Both the position numbers and the translations under genes were made by a program. The notes beneath the pieces are model-generated. The model was not told the DNA's origin. It ran no database searches and worked only from the letters and a program-made list of their open reading frames with translations. Source: Burkholderiaceae bacterium 26 (GTDB lineage: Bacteria > Pseudomonadota > Gammaproteobacteria > Burkholderiales > Burkholderiaceae). Taken from it: a stretch of DNA of 64,000 bases. Position 1 is the first letter of the stretch; each line of letters starts with the position of its first letter. The stretch covers positions 85,885 to 149,884 of the forward strand of contig JYOB01000016.1 in the NCBI GenBank assembly GCA_000955795.1, in the 5' to 3' direction. Positions 17,430 through 26,125 of the stretch are shown here, in pieces.

Positions 17430-18365
17430 ATGACCCACCGCATCGCTGTGCTGATCTTTCCGGACTTTCAACTGCTCGACGCTGCCGGGCCGGTGGCGGC
17501 ATTTGAAGTGGCCAGCCGATATCGGGACGATCACTACGCGCTGCGCACAATTGCCGCGCAGGCCGGCCTCGTCCGCAGTTCTTCCGGTGCCCGCTGGGAT
17601 GCCGACGCCCTGCCCCCCGCCAACCAGGTCGACACGCTGCTCATTGCCGGCGGCGACGGCGTGGACGCCGCCATGGCCGATACGCGAACGCGCCGCTTTG
17701 TGCAGCGCTGCTCGGCCCGCGGCGCGCGTGTGGCCAGCGTCTGTTCGGGCAGCCTGCTGCTGGCCGCCACGGGCCTGTTGAACGGCCGGCGCGCCACCAC
17801 GCACTGGAGCCGCAGCGAGCAGTTCGCACGCACGTTCCCGCAGGTGCAGCTCGAGCCCGACCACATCTACGTAAACGATGGCCCGATCTGGACCAGCGCC
17901 GGCATCAGCGCCGGCATCGACCTGGCGCTTGCGCTCATCGCCGAAGACCTGGGCGAGCGCCTGGCACGGGCGGTGGCGCGTCAGCTTGTCGTGTACTACC
18001 GGCGGCCGGGCGGGCAGTCGCAGTTTTCAGCGCTGAATGAGATGGATTCGGCACGCGGCCGCTTCAAACCGCTGCTGGATCATGTGCGGCGCAACTTGAG
18101 CGCACCGCATCGCGTTGGCGATCTGGCCGAGCACGCCTGCATGAGCCCGCGCCATTTCGCACGCGCGTTTCAGGTTGAAACGGGTCTCACGCCTGCAAAG
18201 GCCGTGGAAAAATTGCGCGTGGAGGCTGCGCGCGCCGCGCTGGAAAGCGGTGCCGTCTCCATGCAGCGCGTGGCTACCGAGTGCGGTTTTGGCGATACCG
18301 AGCGCATGCGGCGCAGTTTTCAGCGCCTGTTGGGCGTGCCGCCATCTTCCCTGCGCGCACGCTAA
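17430..18365 (+). CDS. GlxA-type AraC regulator with DJ-1 domain
   Basis: A 311-residue transcription factor. Residues 1-190 are a DJ-1/PfpI-like sensor domain (VLIFPDFQLLDAAGP; elbow VASVCSGSLLLAATG with Cys105). Residues about 215-311 are an AraC-type double helix-turn-helix (HRVGDLAEHACMSPRHFARAF and MQRVATECGFGDTERMRRSF). GlxA-family proteins usually regulate neighbouring catabolic or stress genes, here probably the divergent isonitrile-hydratase-like gene. The Met at 17430 is chosen because it begins the domain (MTHRIAVLIFPDF). Confidence 0.87.
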   Translation: MTHRIAVLIFPDFQLLDAAGPVAAFEVASRYRDDHYALRTIAAQAGLVRSSSGARWDADALPPANQVDTLLIAGGDGVDAAMADTRTRRFVQRCSARGARVASVCSGSLLLAATGLLNGRRATTHWSRSEQFARTFPQVQLEPDHIYVNDGPIWTSAGISAGIDLALALIAEDLGERLARAVARQLVVYYRRPGGQSQFSALNEMDSARGRFKPLLDHVRRNLSAPHRVGDLAEHACMSPRHFARAFQVETGLTPAKAVEKLRVEAARAALESGAVSMQRVATECGFGDTERMRRSFQRLLGVPPSSLRAR

Positions 18366-18507
18366 CTTCACTTAAACCCGCGCCACTGCGCCATTCGCCT
18401 TCCTCAGGCCCAAACTTTGCGTCCGAGCTCCGGCGCCGCCCAGCCTCGACAAGAAGGGGCGAGCAAAACGGACTCAGGGAACGCAACGAGCGAAGGAGGA
18501 GACGCGT

Positions 18508-18666
18508 ATGAACACTCGGGAAATGCTGGCCATCGTGGGGGTTACGCTGGCCGTGATCACAGCCTATTCGCTTGCCCGCGATCTGACTGACGAGCCGTTG
18601 GGCCTGCTGGCGCCGCAAAGCGGTCTGGTACACGTGCAAGCGCAGGTGAATGCGCCGCATCAGTAA
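18508..18666 (+). CDS. Small single-helix membrane peptide
   Basis: A 52-residue reading frame, MNTREMLAIVGVTLAVITAYS then a soluble end (LARDLTDEPLGLLAPQ... finishing NAPHQ). AAGGAGGAG lies 7-13 bases before the ATG, a very strong ribosome site, and a hydrophobic segment covers residues 7-21. The frame ends 70 bases before the convergent HxlR gene. It is too short for common gene callers but the ribosome site makes translation likely. Function unknown. Confidence 0.6.
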   Translation: MNTREMLAIVGVTLAVITAYSLARDLTDEPLGLLAPQSGLVHVQAQVNAPHQ

Positions 18667-18735
18667 CGCGCATGGCGCGCAAACGCCACCGCACCTCCCT
18701 CACCGAATGGCCGCCGCGCCTGAGCACCAGCGCGT

Positions 18736-19221
18736 TCAACCCGCTTTCGCCCGCTGGCGCTTCGTCTCCTTGACGGCCGTGGGGTGGACGACTGTCGTAT
18801 CTTCCGGAGCCAGCGCGTGCCCGTCCTGCGCACGGAGTTCAAGCCGCGGCACCGGCTTACCCGTTGCCTTCTCAACGAGCACAACGTGCGCCTCATCCGG
18901 CCCGAAGCAGAAGGCTTCGCCCCACTGCCGCAGCGCCACCAACAGCGGAAACAGCGCGCGCCCTTTCTCGGTCAGCACGTAGTCCTGATACGCACTGCCG
19001 TCAGCCGCCGGCACCGTTTCGAGAATGTCGTGCGCCACGAGGTTGCGCAGGCGCGCTGCCAGGATGTTCTTCGACAGCCCGAGACTGCGCTGAAACTCGC
19101 CAAAGCGGCGCAGGCCGTCAAACGCATCGCGCACGATCAGTAGCGACCACCAATCGCCAATGGCGTCCAGCGGCCTGGCGACGCCGCAAAGAGAATCCGC
19201 GTGGCTCGTACGTTTGACCAT
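18736..19221 (-). CDS. HxlR-family transcriptional regulator
   Basis: A 161-residue protein with the HxlR winged helix: SLCGVARPLDAIGDWWSLLIVRDAFDGLRRFGEFQ, then GLSKNILAARLRNLVAHDILE (recognition helix) and the wing YVLTEKGRALFPLLVALRQWGE. The early Cys (SLCGVA) is the conserved one that senses aldehydes or redox stress in several members. The C-terminal 60 residues form a second small domain. It is divergent from the haloalkane-dehalogenase-like gene at 19338 and probably regulates it. Met at 19257 is an alternative start. Confidence 0.85.
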   Translation of the reverse strand: MVKRTSHADSLCGVARPLDAIGDWWSLLIVRDAFDGLRRFGEFQRSLGLSKNILAARLRNLVAHDILETVPAADGSAYQDYVLTEKGRALFPLLVALRQWGEAFCFGPDEAHVVLVEKATGKPVPRLELRAQDGHALAPEDTTVVHPTAVKETKRQRAKAG

Positions 19222-19337
19222 CTGTCTTGCGCGTACCGTGCGCGCCCTCGCATTCAATGTGGTTGCAATGTAAAACCTCGACTGCTATAACGCAACGGTT
19301 TCATATTAAAACCACCTGGATGAGGAGGTAGCACGGC

Positions 19338-20252
19338 ATGCACCTTGACGCGTTCCTTGGGATGTACCCCTATACCGCTCGCTTTACCAATGCACCGGGC
19401 TTTCAGATGCATTACGTGGACGAAGGCCCCGCCGATGGCGAAGTCGTGCTGTGCCTGCATGGCGAGCCAACGTGGGGCTTCCTCTTCCGGCACCTGATTG
19501 CGGCGCTGCGCGGCACCCACCGCGTGGTGGCACCCGACCACATGGGCTTCGGCAAGAGCGAAACGCCGCCGTCACGCAGCTACTGGCTGCAAGACCATAT
19601 CGACAACCTCGAGAGCTTGGTGCTTGCGCTGGACCTGCGCGACATCACGCTCGTCATGCACGACTTTGGTGGGCCGGTTGGCATGGGGCTCGCGTCACGG
19701 TATCCGGATCGCGTGCGGCGCATCGTCAGCGTCAACGGACCGACGCCGTTCGGGCAGGCGACGTTGGGTGAACGCCTGACAGCCAATGCAGCGGTGTCGC
19801 CGTGGTTTCAGTGGATCGTGCGGGCGGAATCGGAGGGGCGCCTTGAAGCGGTACTGGGCGAACTTGGCTTCAACATCCTCAGCACGTTGAAGCTCAACGG
19901 CTTTGAAGATCACCGGCTCATCAACGATGCGTGGTTGCAAGCGTACGGCGCGCGCTTTGCCACGCCCGCTGACTGCGCGGGCGCCATCGGCTGGGCCAAA
20001 GGCTTTGCTATCGGCGCGCACCGTTTTGAAACGCCGGACAGTGCGGCGCGCCGTGCCATCGGCACCAAGCCCGCCATGGCGATCTGGGGCATGGCAGACC
20101 GCACACTGCAGGCGGAGCATTTCCTGCCGCTGTTCAGCGAGCTGTTTCCGGATGCACCGGTGCACCGGTTGCCTGGCGTTGGGCATTACAGCTTGGAAGA
20201 TGCACCACAGCGCGTCGCAACCCACATCGCCTCGTTCCTTTCGCAGACATAG
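19338..20252 (+). CDS. Haloalkane-dehalogenase-like alpha/beta hydrolase
   Basis: A 304-residue alpha/beta hydrolase in which the nucleophile position is Asp rather than Ser: VMHDFGGPVG puts Asp109 at the elbow, as in haloalkane dehalogenases (usually HDWG). HGEPTWGFLFRHL (residues 41-53) matches the dehalogenase oxyanion/halide motif HGxPxW. The base is His283 in GVGHYSLEDAP. The halide-binding Trp after the nucleophile is Phe110 here, so activity may differ (fluoroacetate- or epoxide-type). It is probably controlled by the divergent HxlR regulator. Confidence 0.78.
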   Translation: MHLDAFLGMYPYTARFTNAPGFQMHYVDEGPADGEVVLCLHGEPTWGFLFRHLIAALRGTHRVVAPDHMGFGKSETPPSRSYWLQDHIDNLESLVLALDLRDITLVMHDFGGPVGMGLASRYPDRVRRIVSVNGPTPFGQATLGERLTANAAVSPWFQWIVRAESEGRLEAVLGELGFNILSTLKLNGFEDHRLINDAWLQAYGARFATPADCAGAIGWAKGFAIGAHRFETPDSAARRAIGTKPAMAIWGMADRTLQAEHFLPLFSELFPDAPVHRLPGVGHYSLEDAPQRVATHIASFLSQT

Positions 20253-20371
20253 GACAAGCCGACCAACCCTCTCACCCCCGCCGCCAGCATGGGCAGTGGC
20301 ATTTCAGAAGAAGGGGCCCCCGTCAGTGCGTCCAACGCATTGGGCCGGCCTGAAGCGGATGGGAGCGCGGT

Positions 20372-21256
20372 CTACGCGCTGTGCTGGATGACACGATCGG
20401 CATACGCCCTCCAGCCGTCGCATTCGGATACGCCATCAAACGCACCGGCCTGCGCAAGTTGCGCGACCCATTGCTGCTTGTCGGCAATCGCACGCGAGGC
20501 GATGGGTGCGATGCCGGTCTCTTCGACGGTGCGGGCGGCTTCGTCCATTTCTTCTGCTCGCCGTTTGCCGTGTTTGGCAACTCGACTGAAGAGGTATCCA
20601 CCGAGGCGTTGCCAGTCGATGCCCGGAAAGGTCTCATCGAGCGTAGGCAACATGTGGTCTTCCACGCCGTAGCGGCGGGCGTTGGTGAAGCTCTCGATCA
20701 CGATGGCCTCCAGCCCCTTGATGAGGATGCTGCGGCTCATCTTGATGGCCGAGGCAATGCCGATACGCTCGGAGACCGGGTTGGCATCCATGCCCAGCGC
20801 GACTAGCACCGGCCCGAGCGCTGCTGCGTAGGCCCCACCCAACAGCATCGGCACGCGAATGCCGTACGGCGGTACCGACGTCATCACACCGGCTTCTACA
20901 TAGCGCGCACCGGCCGCTTCAATGGCGCGCGCAGCCTGCTGCTTGGCGCCGGGCGACGCGGAGTTGAGATCGAGAAAGAACGCCCCCGGCCGAATGCTGG
21001 CAGCCGCCTCAACAGCGACTGCCAGCGTATTGGCCGCCGTCACGGCGGAGATGATGAGCGTGGCCCGTTCGCACAACGCCGCGCAGCCTGCCGCCACCAT
21101 GATGGGCATGGGCACTTGCGCGCGGAACGCAGCATCGTTTGCGAACCGCACGTCCCATGCACACACTTCGGCCACATCCGCCTGCGCAGCCAACGCGCGC
21201 CCGAAGATGCTGCCCACTTCGCCAAAGCCAATCAAGCCCACGTGCCACGGCGCCAT
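20372..21256 (-). CDS. NAD(P)-dependent dehydrogenase, 6PGDH-like/DUF1932
   Basis: A 294-residue protein. The N-terminal Rossmann motif GLIGFGEVGSIFGRAL (residues 8-23) is followed by TLIISAVTAANTL and FLDLNSASPGAKQQAA, as in the beta-hydroxyacid dehydrogenase/6-phosphogluconate dehydrogenase group. KMSRSILIKGLEAI (about residues 192-205) carries the catalytic-type Lys, and the C-terminus is the DUF1932 helical domain. It is the last gene of the leftward gallate operon; a role in reducing or oxidising an oxo-acid intermediate is inferred from position only. GAGGAG precedes the start. Confidence 0.78.
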   Translation of the reverse strand: MAPWHVGLIGFGEVGSIFGRALAAQADVAEVCAWDVRFANDAAFRAQVPMPIMVAAGCAALCERATLIISAVTAANTLAVAVEAAASIRPGAFFLDLNSASPGAKQQAARAIEAAGARYVEAGVMTSVPPYGIRVPMLLGGAYAAALGPVLVALGMDANPVSERIGIASAIKMSRSILIKGLEAIVIESFTNARRYGVEDHMLPTLDETFPGIDWQRLGGYLFSRVAKHGKRRAEEMDEAARTVEETGIAPIASRAIADKQQWVAQLAQAGAFDGVSECDGWRAYADRVIQHSA

Positions 21257-21284
21257 GTTGCCTCCTCAGTTGCCTTGGAATCGG

Positions 21285-22415
21285 TCAGAACATATGCCGA
21301 ATGCCGACCTGCACACCGGTTTCGCCCTGCCCCGCGTCTGGCGTCAGAAAGGTGCCAGTGGTGATGCTGGCGCCCGCCATCTTGAAGCGCGCGGTGTTGT
21401 CGTTCTTCAACCGCGAGATCACGCCGTAGATGCGCGTGCGTTTTGACAGGTCATAGTTGACGATGCCGCTGACCTGCCATGCGCCGTTGCCGAGCGGCGA
21501 ATCATCGCGAATGGTGGCGTACCCCGCCCCCACCGTCAGCGCCGGCAGGACGCGATAGTCGGCCGACACGGAATACGTGTTGTGGTAATTGCCGACCACG
21601 TTGCCAACCGGGCCGACCGCCGGGTCGTACTTGCCCGCCGGGTTGGTGAGCGCATTGCCGGTGGTAGACGAGATCACCTCGTTCGCCCGGAAGAACGCGA
21701 AGTACACCTTGCCTCGGCCATAGTCCACATTGCCGCCGGCCATGATCTCCTGCACTCGGTTGGTATGCGCGGCATTTGCGGCATTCAGATAGGCCAGCGC
21801 CAAATACACCGGACCCTGCTGGGTCTGCACCGCAGCCTGATACACCGCGTTGCCTGCCAACGAACCCGGCTGTTCCCCCACGGAGTAATGCAGTTCGAAC
21901 TGGGTGTTGGCAAACTTGGGCGAGTAGTAGGCGATGTCGTTATCGACGCGTGCCAGCCAGTTGGCGAAGTTGTTGTAACCCGAGCCATAGGTTGCCGCGC
22001 CAAAGGCGTCGAGGTTGCCCGAGTACGAGAACATGGCCGAGTTCTGACGGCCCGCGCGCAGCTCACCAAACGGGGCGGCAATGCCCACCCACGCCTGGCG
22101 ATCGAACAGGCGATACGAGTTCTGCTGCTGCCCCGAACTCGGGTCAAAGCCGCTCTCCAGATTGAACGTGGCGCGATAGCCGCCACCCAGGTCTTCTGCG
22201 CCGCGCAAGCCCCAGCGGCTCGTCATCTCGGCATTACTGCCCAGCACCGACAGCGACGTGCTCTTGCCGCCCACCGTGGCCGTCTGATAGCCCGCGAATA
22301 CATCCAGCACCCCGTACAGCGTGACGGACGAAGGCGCGGCCTGCGCGCTGGCTTGCTGCGCGCCCGTCGCACCCATGGCCGCGATGGCCAGCATGGCACT
22401 CCACTTCATCTTCAT
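21285..22415 (-). CDS. Outer-membrane general porin (Omp32/OpcP type)
   Basis: A 376-residue beta-proteobacterial porin. A signal peptide (residues 1-25, ending QASAQA) precedes SSVTLYGVLDVFAGYQTA, the standard first strand of Omp32-like trimeric porins. SRWGLRGAEDLGGGYRATFNLESGFD and AWVGIAAPFGELRAGRQ are canonical, and the protein ends in Phe (GIRHMF), as needed for outer-membrane insertion. Inside the gallate cluster it probably admits aromatic acids. GAGGAG lies upstream of the ATG at 22415. Confidence 0.9.
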   Translation of the reverse strand: MKMKWSAMLAIAAMGATGAQQASAQAAPSSVTLYGVLDVFAGYQTATVGGKSTSLSVLGSNAEMTSRWGLRGAEDLGGGYRATFNLESGFDPSSGQQQNSYRLFDRQAWVGIAAPFGELRAGRQNSAMFSYSGNLDAFGAATYGSGYNNFANWLARVDNDIAYYSPKFANTQFELHYSVGEQPGSLAGNAVYQAAVQTQQGPVYLALAYLNAANAAHTNRVQEIMAGGNVDYGRGKVYFAFFRANEVISSTTGNALTNPAGKYDPAVGPVGNVVGNYHNTYSVSADYRVLPALTVGAGYATIRDDSPLGNGAWQVSGIVNYDLSKRTRIYGVISRLKNDNTARFKMAGASITTGTFLTPDAGQGETGVQVGIRHMF

Positions 22416-22472
22416 GTGAGTCGTCTCCTCGTTGATCTCTTATGGTTTTGGTAAAGCCTGGGGCAGACGGGC

Positions 22473-22997
22473 TCAGCGGCCGCTCTGCGGCGCCAGCTGG
22501 CGCTTCACGATCAGCGCCAATGGCACCGTGAAGCAGAAGTGCGACATGAACCCGCCGATGATGACCACAGGGTCCAGGTAGTTCGGGTGGTTGTCGCCCG
22601 CAATGGCAATGGCAACGTGCATCACGATCCACGCCACGATGGCGTAGAACAGCGCCACAAACGTCGCCTCATACCCGCGCTTGCGGAAGTACGGCCAGAT
22701 CAGCGCAAACCCGACGCCCCAGCTCAATGCGAAGACAAAGTGGATGCCCGTACCGATCACGTAGGCCCAGATGCCCACCGATTCCTGGAAGGCCTTGCCG
22801 AACACCAGGCCGGTTGCGTTGCGCGGGATGCCCTGAAGCGGCATCAGGTGCTGCACGCCCACCCAGACGAGCGCTTCGTAGATCCAGATGATGATGGCGC
22901 CCGCCAAGCCGCCCATCAGCCCTGCACGCAGGGTGGTGTTCAAGCTTGGTGAGTCAACCGCATTCGCCTGAATGCCGCTGCTGACATGCGTGTTCAT
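22473..22997 (-). CDS. Inner-membrane protein in gallate cluster
   Basis: A 174-residue protein with about four membrane helices (near residues 27-47, 78-98, 112-132 and 145-163). It contains small-residue-rich LRAGLMGGLAGAIIIWIYEALVW and ends in a basic tail. I do not recognise a characterised family. It sits between the aldolase and porin genes on the same strand, so it is probably co-transcribed with gallate catabolism and may assist uptake. AGGAG is positioned before the ATG at 22997. Confidence 0.65.
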   Translation of the reverse strand: MNTHVSSGIQANAVDSPSLNTTLRAGLMGGLAGAIIIWIYEALVWVGVQHLMPLQGIPRNATGLVFGKAFQESVGIWAYVIGTGIHFVFALSWGVGFALIWPYFRKRGYEATFVALFYAIVAWIVMHVAIAIAGDNHPNYLDPVVIIGGFMSHFCFTVPLALIVKRQLAPQSGR

Positions 22998-23119
22998 GAT
23001 GGTCTCCTGAGTATTTGAAATAGGTATGGTTGTCAGTCAGAAATGCAGGCAACAACCCGCCGCGCCGACTGCAAGCGCGGCGAGCACAACAACATCCACA
23101 GCAACTAGGCGCAGCCCGC

Positions 23120-23815
23120 CTAGTCGACGTAACGCAACCCAGCCCGTGTCAGCGGCTCGCGCATGGCGTACATGTCCAGGCCCAGTTCTCCGGCGGCGAA
23201 ACGCGCACGCTTGGCGTCTTCATTTGCGGTGCGGGTGGCTGCCGCGTCGGCCACGGCGGCGGCCGATGCGGCAGGCACGACCACCACGCCGTCGTCATCG
23301 GCAATGACCACGTCGCCCGGGTTGACCTGCGCGCCGGCACACACCACCGGCACGTTCACCGAGCCCAGCGTGGCGCGCGCGCAGCCCTTGGCGTGCACCG
23401 TGCGGCTGAACACAGGAAAGCCCATCGCCGTGAGGTCTTTGACGTCGCGCACACCGCCGTCGATGACAAGGCCGGCAGCGCCGCGCGCGCGGTACGAGGT
23501 GGCGAGCAAGTCCCCAAAGAAGCCGTCGAAACTGTCGGTCGTGCAGGCGGCGATAACGATATCGCCAGGTTGGATCTGCTCGGCCGCCACATGCAGCATC
23601 CAGTTGTCGCCCGGCTGCAGCAGCACGGTGACAGCGGTACCGCACGCATGCGCACCGGCATAGATCGGGCGCATGTATGGCTTCATCAGGCCGATGCGGC
23701 CCATGGCTTCATGCACGGTCGCCACGCCAAACTGCGACAGGGCAGCCACGGCATCGGCCGGTGCACGTTCAATGCGGCGATGGACCACGCCGAGAAGGTT
23801 GTTGGCAGTGCTCAT
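23120..23815 (-). CDS. ligK: 4-carboxy-4-hydroxy-2-oxoadipate aldolase
   Basis: A 231-residue protein of the RraA/HMG-CHA aldolase family. [20 protein letters not shown] and the metal/substrate block [24 protein letters not shown] (with Arg-Asp) are visible, followed by [15 protein letters not shown]. LigK/GalC cleaves 4-carboxy-4-hydroxy-2-oxoadipate to pyruvate and oxaloacetate, the last step of gallate meta-cleavage. Its ATG overlaps the stop of the hydratase gene by 4 bases, which indicates translational coupling. Confidence 0.88.
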   Translation of the reverse strand: MSTANNLLGVVHRRIERAPADAVAALSQFGVATVHEAMGRIGLMKPYMRPIYAGAHACGTAVTVLLQPGDNWMLHVAAEQIQPGDIVIAACTTDSFDGFFGDLLATSYRARGAAGLVIDGGVRDVKDLTAMGFPVFSRTVHAKGCARATLGSVNVPVVCAGAQVNPGDVVIADDDGVVVVPAASAAAVADAAATRTANEDAKRARFAAGELGLDMYAMREPLTRAGLRYVD

Positions 23816-24861
23816 GCAAAGGCTCCGGTAGCGGCAAGCTCGCGCGCCTTAACCTGCGCGTCCAGGCGCGGGTAGACGCGCCGCGCGTTGCCTTCGTAGA
23901 TCTTGTGGCGGTCTTCGGCCGACAGCGTGGCCGCGTCGTCGATGTAGCGGCGCGTGTCGTCAAAGTGGTGGCCCGTCTCCGGATCAATGCCGCGCACGGC
24001 GCCGATCATCTCGGAGGCGAACAGGATGTTGTCTACCGGGATCACCTTTGTGAGCAGGTCGATGCCTGGCTGGTGATACACGCACGTGTCAAAGAAAACG
24101 TTGTTCAGCAGGTGCTCGTTGAGCGGCGGCACCTTCAGTTCCTGCGCCAAGCCACGGAAGCGGCCCCAGTGGTACGGCACCGCGCCGCCACCGTGCGGAA
24201 TCACGAACTTGAGCGTCGGGAAGCGGCGGAACAGGTCGCTCGTGAGCACCTGCATGAAGGCGGTCGTATCGGCGTTCAGGTAGTGCGCGCCGGTGGTGTG
24301 GAAGCACGCGTTGCAACTGGTGCTCACATGGATCATGGCCGGCACGTCGTACTCGACCAGCTTCTCGTAGATCGGAAACCAGTACGGGTCAGACAACGGC
24401 GGCGATGTCCAATGCCCGCCCGACGGATCTGGGTTCAGGTTTACGCCCACGAAGCCGTAGTCGACGATGCAGCGCTCCAGCTCCGGAATGCACGTGGCAA
24501 TGTCCACGCCCGGCGATTGCGGCAGCATGGCCGCGCCCACAAAATGCTCCGGAAACAGTTGCGCCACGCGATGGCAGAGCGTGTTGCAGATGGCAGCCCA
24601 GGTGGCGCTCGTCTCAAAGCTGCCGATGTGGTGCGCCATGAACGACGCACGCGGTGAAAAGATCGTCAGGTCGGACCCGCGCTCGCGCATCAGGCGCAGC
24701 TGGTTGGCGCGGATGGCATCGGCCAACTCATCATCGCTGATGCGCAGTTCGTCGGGCTTGGGCCCGAGCGCTGGCGTCTGCAGGTTGTCGATCTGGCGCT
24801 TGCGCCAGTCTTCGAGGGTTTTGGGGGCCGTGGTGAAGTGCCCGTGGCAGTCGATGATCAT
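23812..24861 (-). CDS. ligJ: 4-oxalomesaconate hydratase, amidohydrolase type
   Basis: A 349-residue amidohydrolase-superfamily protein. [13 protein letters not shown] gives the HxH metal site at residues 6 and 8; [11 protein letters not shown] has a further His; [19 protein letters not shown] a fourth, and [14 protein letters not shown] the acidic loop. This is the LigJ layout, which hydrates 4-oxalomesaconate in protocatechuate 4,5-cleavage and gallate pathways, as opposed to the PIG-L-type GalB of Pseudomonas putida. It lies between the tautomerase and aldolase genes, in pathway order. Confidence 0.88.
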   Translation of the reverse strand: MIIDCHGHFTTAPKTLEDWRKRQIDNLQTPALGPKPDELRISDDELADAIRANQLRLMRERGSDLTIFSPRASFMAHHIGSFETSATWAAICNTLCHRVAQLFPEHFVGAAMLPQSPGVDIATCIPELERCIVDYGFVGVNLNPDPSGGHWTSPPLSDPYWFPIYEKLVEYDVPAMIHVSTSCNACFHTTGAHYLNADTTAFMQVLTSDLFRRFPTLKFVIPHGGGAVPYHWGRFRGLAQELKVPPLNEHLLNNVFFDTCVYHQPGIDLLTKVIPVDNILFASEMIGAVRGIDPETGHHFDDTRRYIDDAATLSAEDRHKIYEGNARRVYPRLDAQVKARELAATGAFA

Positions 24862-24871
24862 GAGAGTGCGT

Positions 24872-26002
24872 TCAGTCGTTCGCAGGAGCGATCAGCACCT
24901 CGCCGCGCATGATCGGACGTGCCGTCCGCACCAGGGCGCTGCGCGCGATGCCGTTCGGTTGAGTGGAGTCGGTTTCCAGCTCGACGGTGAATTCGCCGGT
25001 CGGGTGCTCGACGCTGATGGAATGAATCGGGCCCGGGCCCGCCACGTGTGCAAGGCCATCGGCCACCGTGCTGCGCAGTACGCATGCGGTGCCGACCGTG
25101 ACGGCGGCCAGCACACCAATCGCTTCGTGGCACACGCGCGGGATGAAGCAGCGCGTGGCAATGCTGCCGCCATCGCGGGGCGCGGCGATCAGGCACATCT
25201 TCGGGTAGCTCTTGTCAGCCACGTCGCCCAGGCCCATTGCATGGCCTGCAGCCAGACGCAGCGCTTCCAGCGTTTGCTTGAGCGGCGTGTCGGCGTTCAG
25301 TTCGGCCACGCTTTCCGCGGCGGTGCGGCCCAGGTCTGCCGCGCGCATCAGCACCATCGGCATGCCGTTGTCGATCAGGGTCACGTCGATGACGCGGTGC
25401 GTGCCGCTGGCCGGGTCGTCAAATTCGATGGTGTCGAGCGTGCGGCCTGTCGGCAGCATGGCGCTGCACACCGACCCGGCGGTGTCCAGAAAATCGATGA
25501 CGATGGGCGCAGCCGTGCCCGGCACCCCGTCGATGCGCGCGTCGCCCATGTATTGCGGCTTGCCGCCCGGCGTGAGCACGGTGATATCGCACACCATGCC
25601 GGTGTTGCGCGTGAGCACACGGGCGCGGGTGGTGCCATTGCCCGCTGCAATCAAACCGGTCTCCAGCGCAAAGGGCACTACGGCGGCGAGCATGTTGCCG
25701 CAGTTGGGCGTGGTGTCGACCGTGTCGGCATTCGGCTGCAACTGCGCAAAGGTGAAGGCCAGATCCGCCTGGCCTGAGGTGTCGCGCGCCACGATGCCAA
25801 CCTTGCTGGTGAGCGGATGCGCCCCCCCCAGCCCATCGATCTGGCGCGGGTCCGGGCTGCCCATGGCCGCCAGCAGCACATGGTCACGCGCGGCGGTATC
25901 GCTGGGCAGATCAGCCTCCAGAAAGAACGGACCACGCGACGTACCCCCACGCATCAGGATGCAGGGAATGGTGCGCAGATCGGAAGCGAGTTCAAACGTC
26001 AT
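24872..26002 (-). CDS. galD: 4-oxalomesaconate tautomerase (PrpF family)
   Basis: A 376-residue PrpF/diaminopimelate-epimerase-fold protein. The start IPCILMRGGTSRGPFFLEADLP is the PrpF signature, followed by GLGGAHPLTSKVGIV and the Cys-containing PNCGNMLAAVVPFALETGL. GalD converts the 4-oxalomesaconate keto form produced after gallate ring opening into the enol form used by the hydratase. The gene is first in the leftward operon and divergent from the LysR gene, 123 bases away. Confidence 0.88.
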   Translation of the reverse strand: MTFELASDLRTIPCILMRGGTSRGPFFLEADLPSDTAARDHVLLAAMGSPDPRQIDGLGGAHPLTSKVGIVARDTSGQADLAFTFAQLQPNADTVDTTPNCGNMLAAVVPFALETGLIAAGNGTTRARVLTRNTGMVCDITVLTPGGKPQYMGDARIDGVPGTAAPIVIDFLDTAGSVCSAMLPTGRTLDTIEFDDPASGTHRVIDVTLIDNGMPMVLMRAADLGRTAAESVAELNADTPLKQTLEALRLAAGHAMGLGDVADKSYPKMCLIAAPRDGGSIATRCFIPRVCHEAIGVLAAVTVGTACVLRSTVADGLAHVAGPGPIHSISVEHPTGEFTVELETDSTQPNGIARSALVRTARPIMRGEVLIAPAND

Positions 26003-26125
26003 GGCAGCAACACAGCAGAGCAGCAGGTGCCCGGAGTATCGGTGCGCAGTGGTTTTCCTTGGTTGCGATGTAGCGGCTGAACTGTTCTAATTTTCTTATC
26101 GACTTACGAACGAGCAGCACGCGCC

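Noticed and set aside
24467..25777. Plus-strand frame of 436 residues over the tautomerase and hydratase genes
   Set aside because: The minus-strand genes show pathway-specific motifs and operon spacing, so this frame is an artefact of GC-rich third positions.
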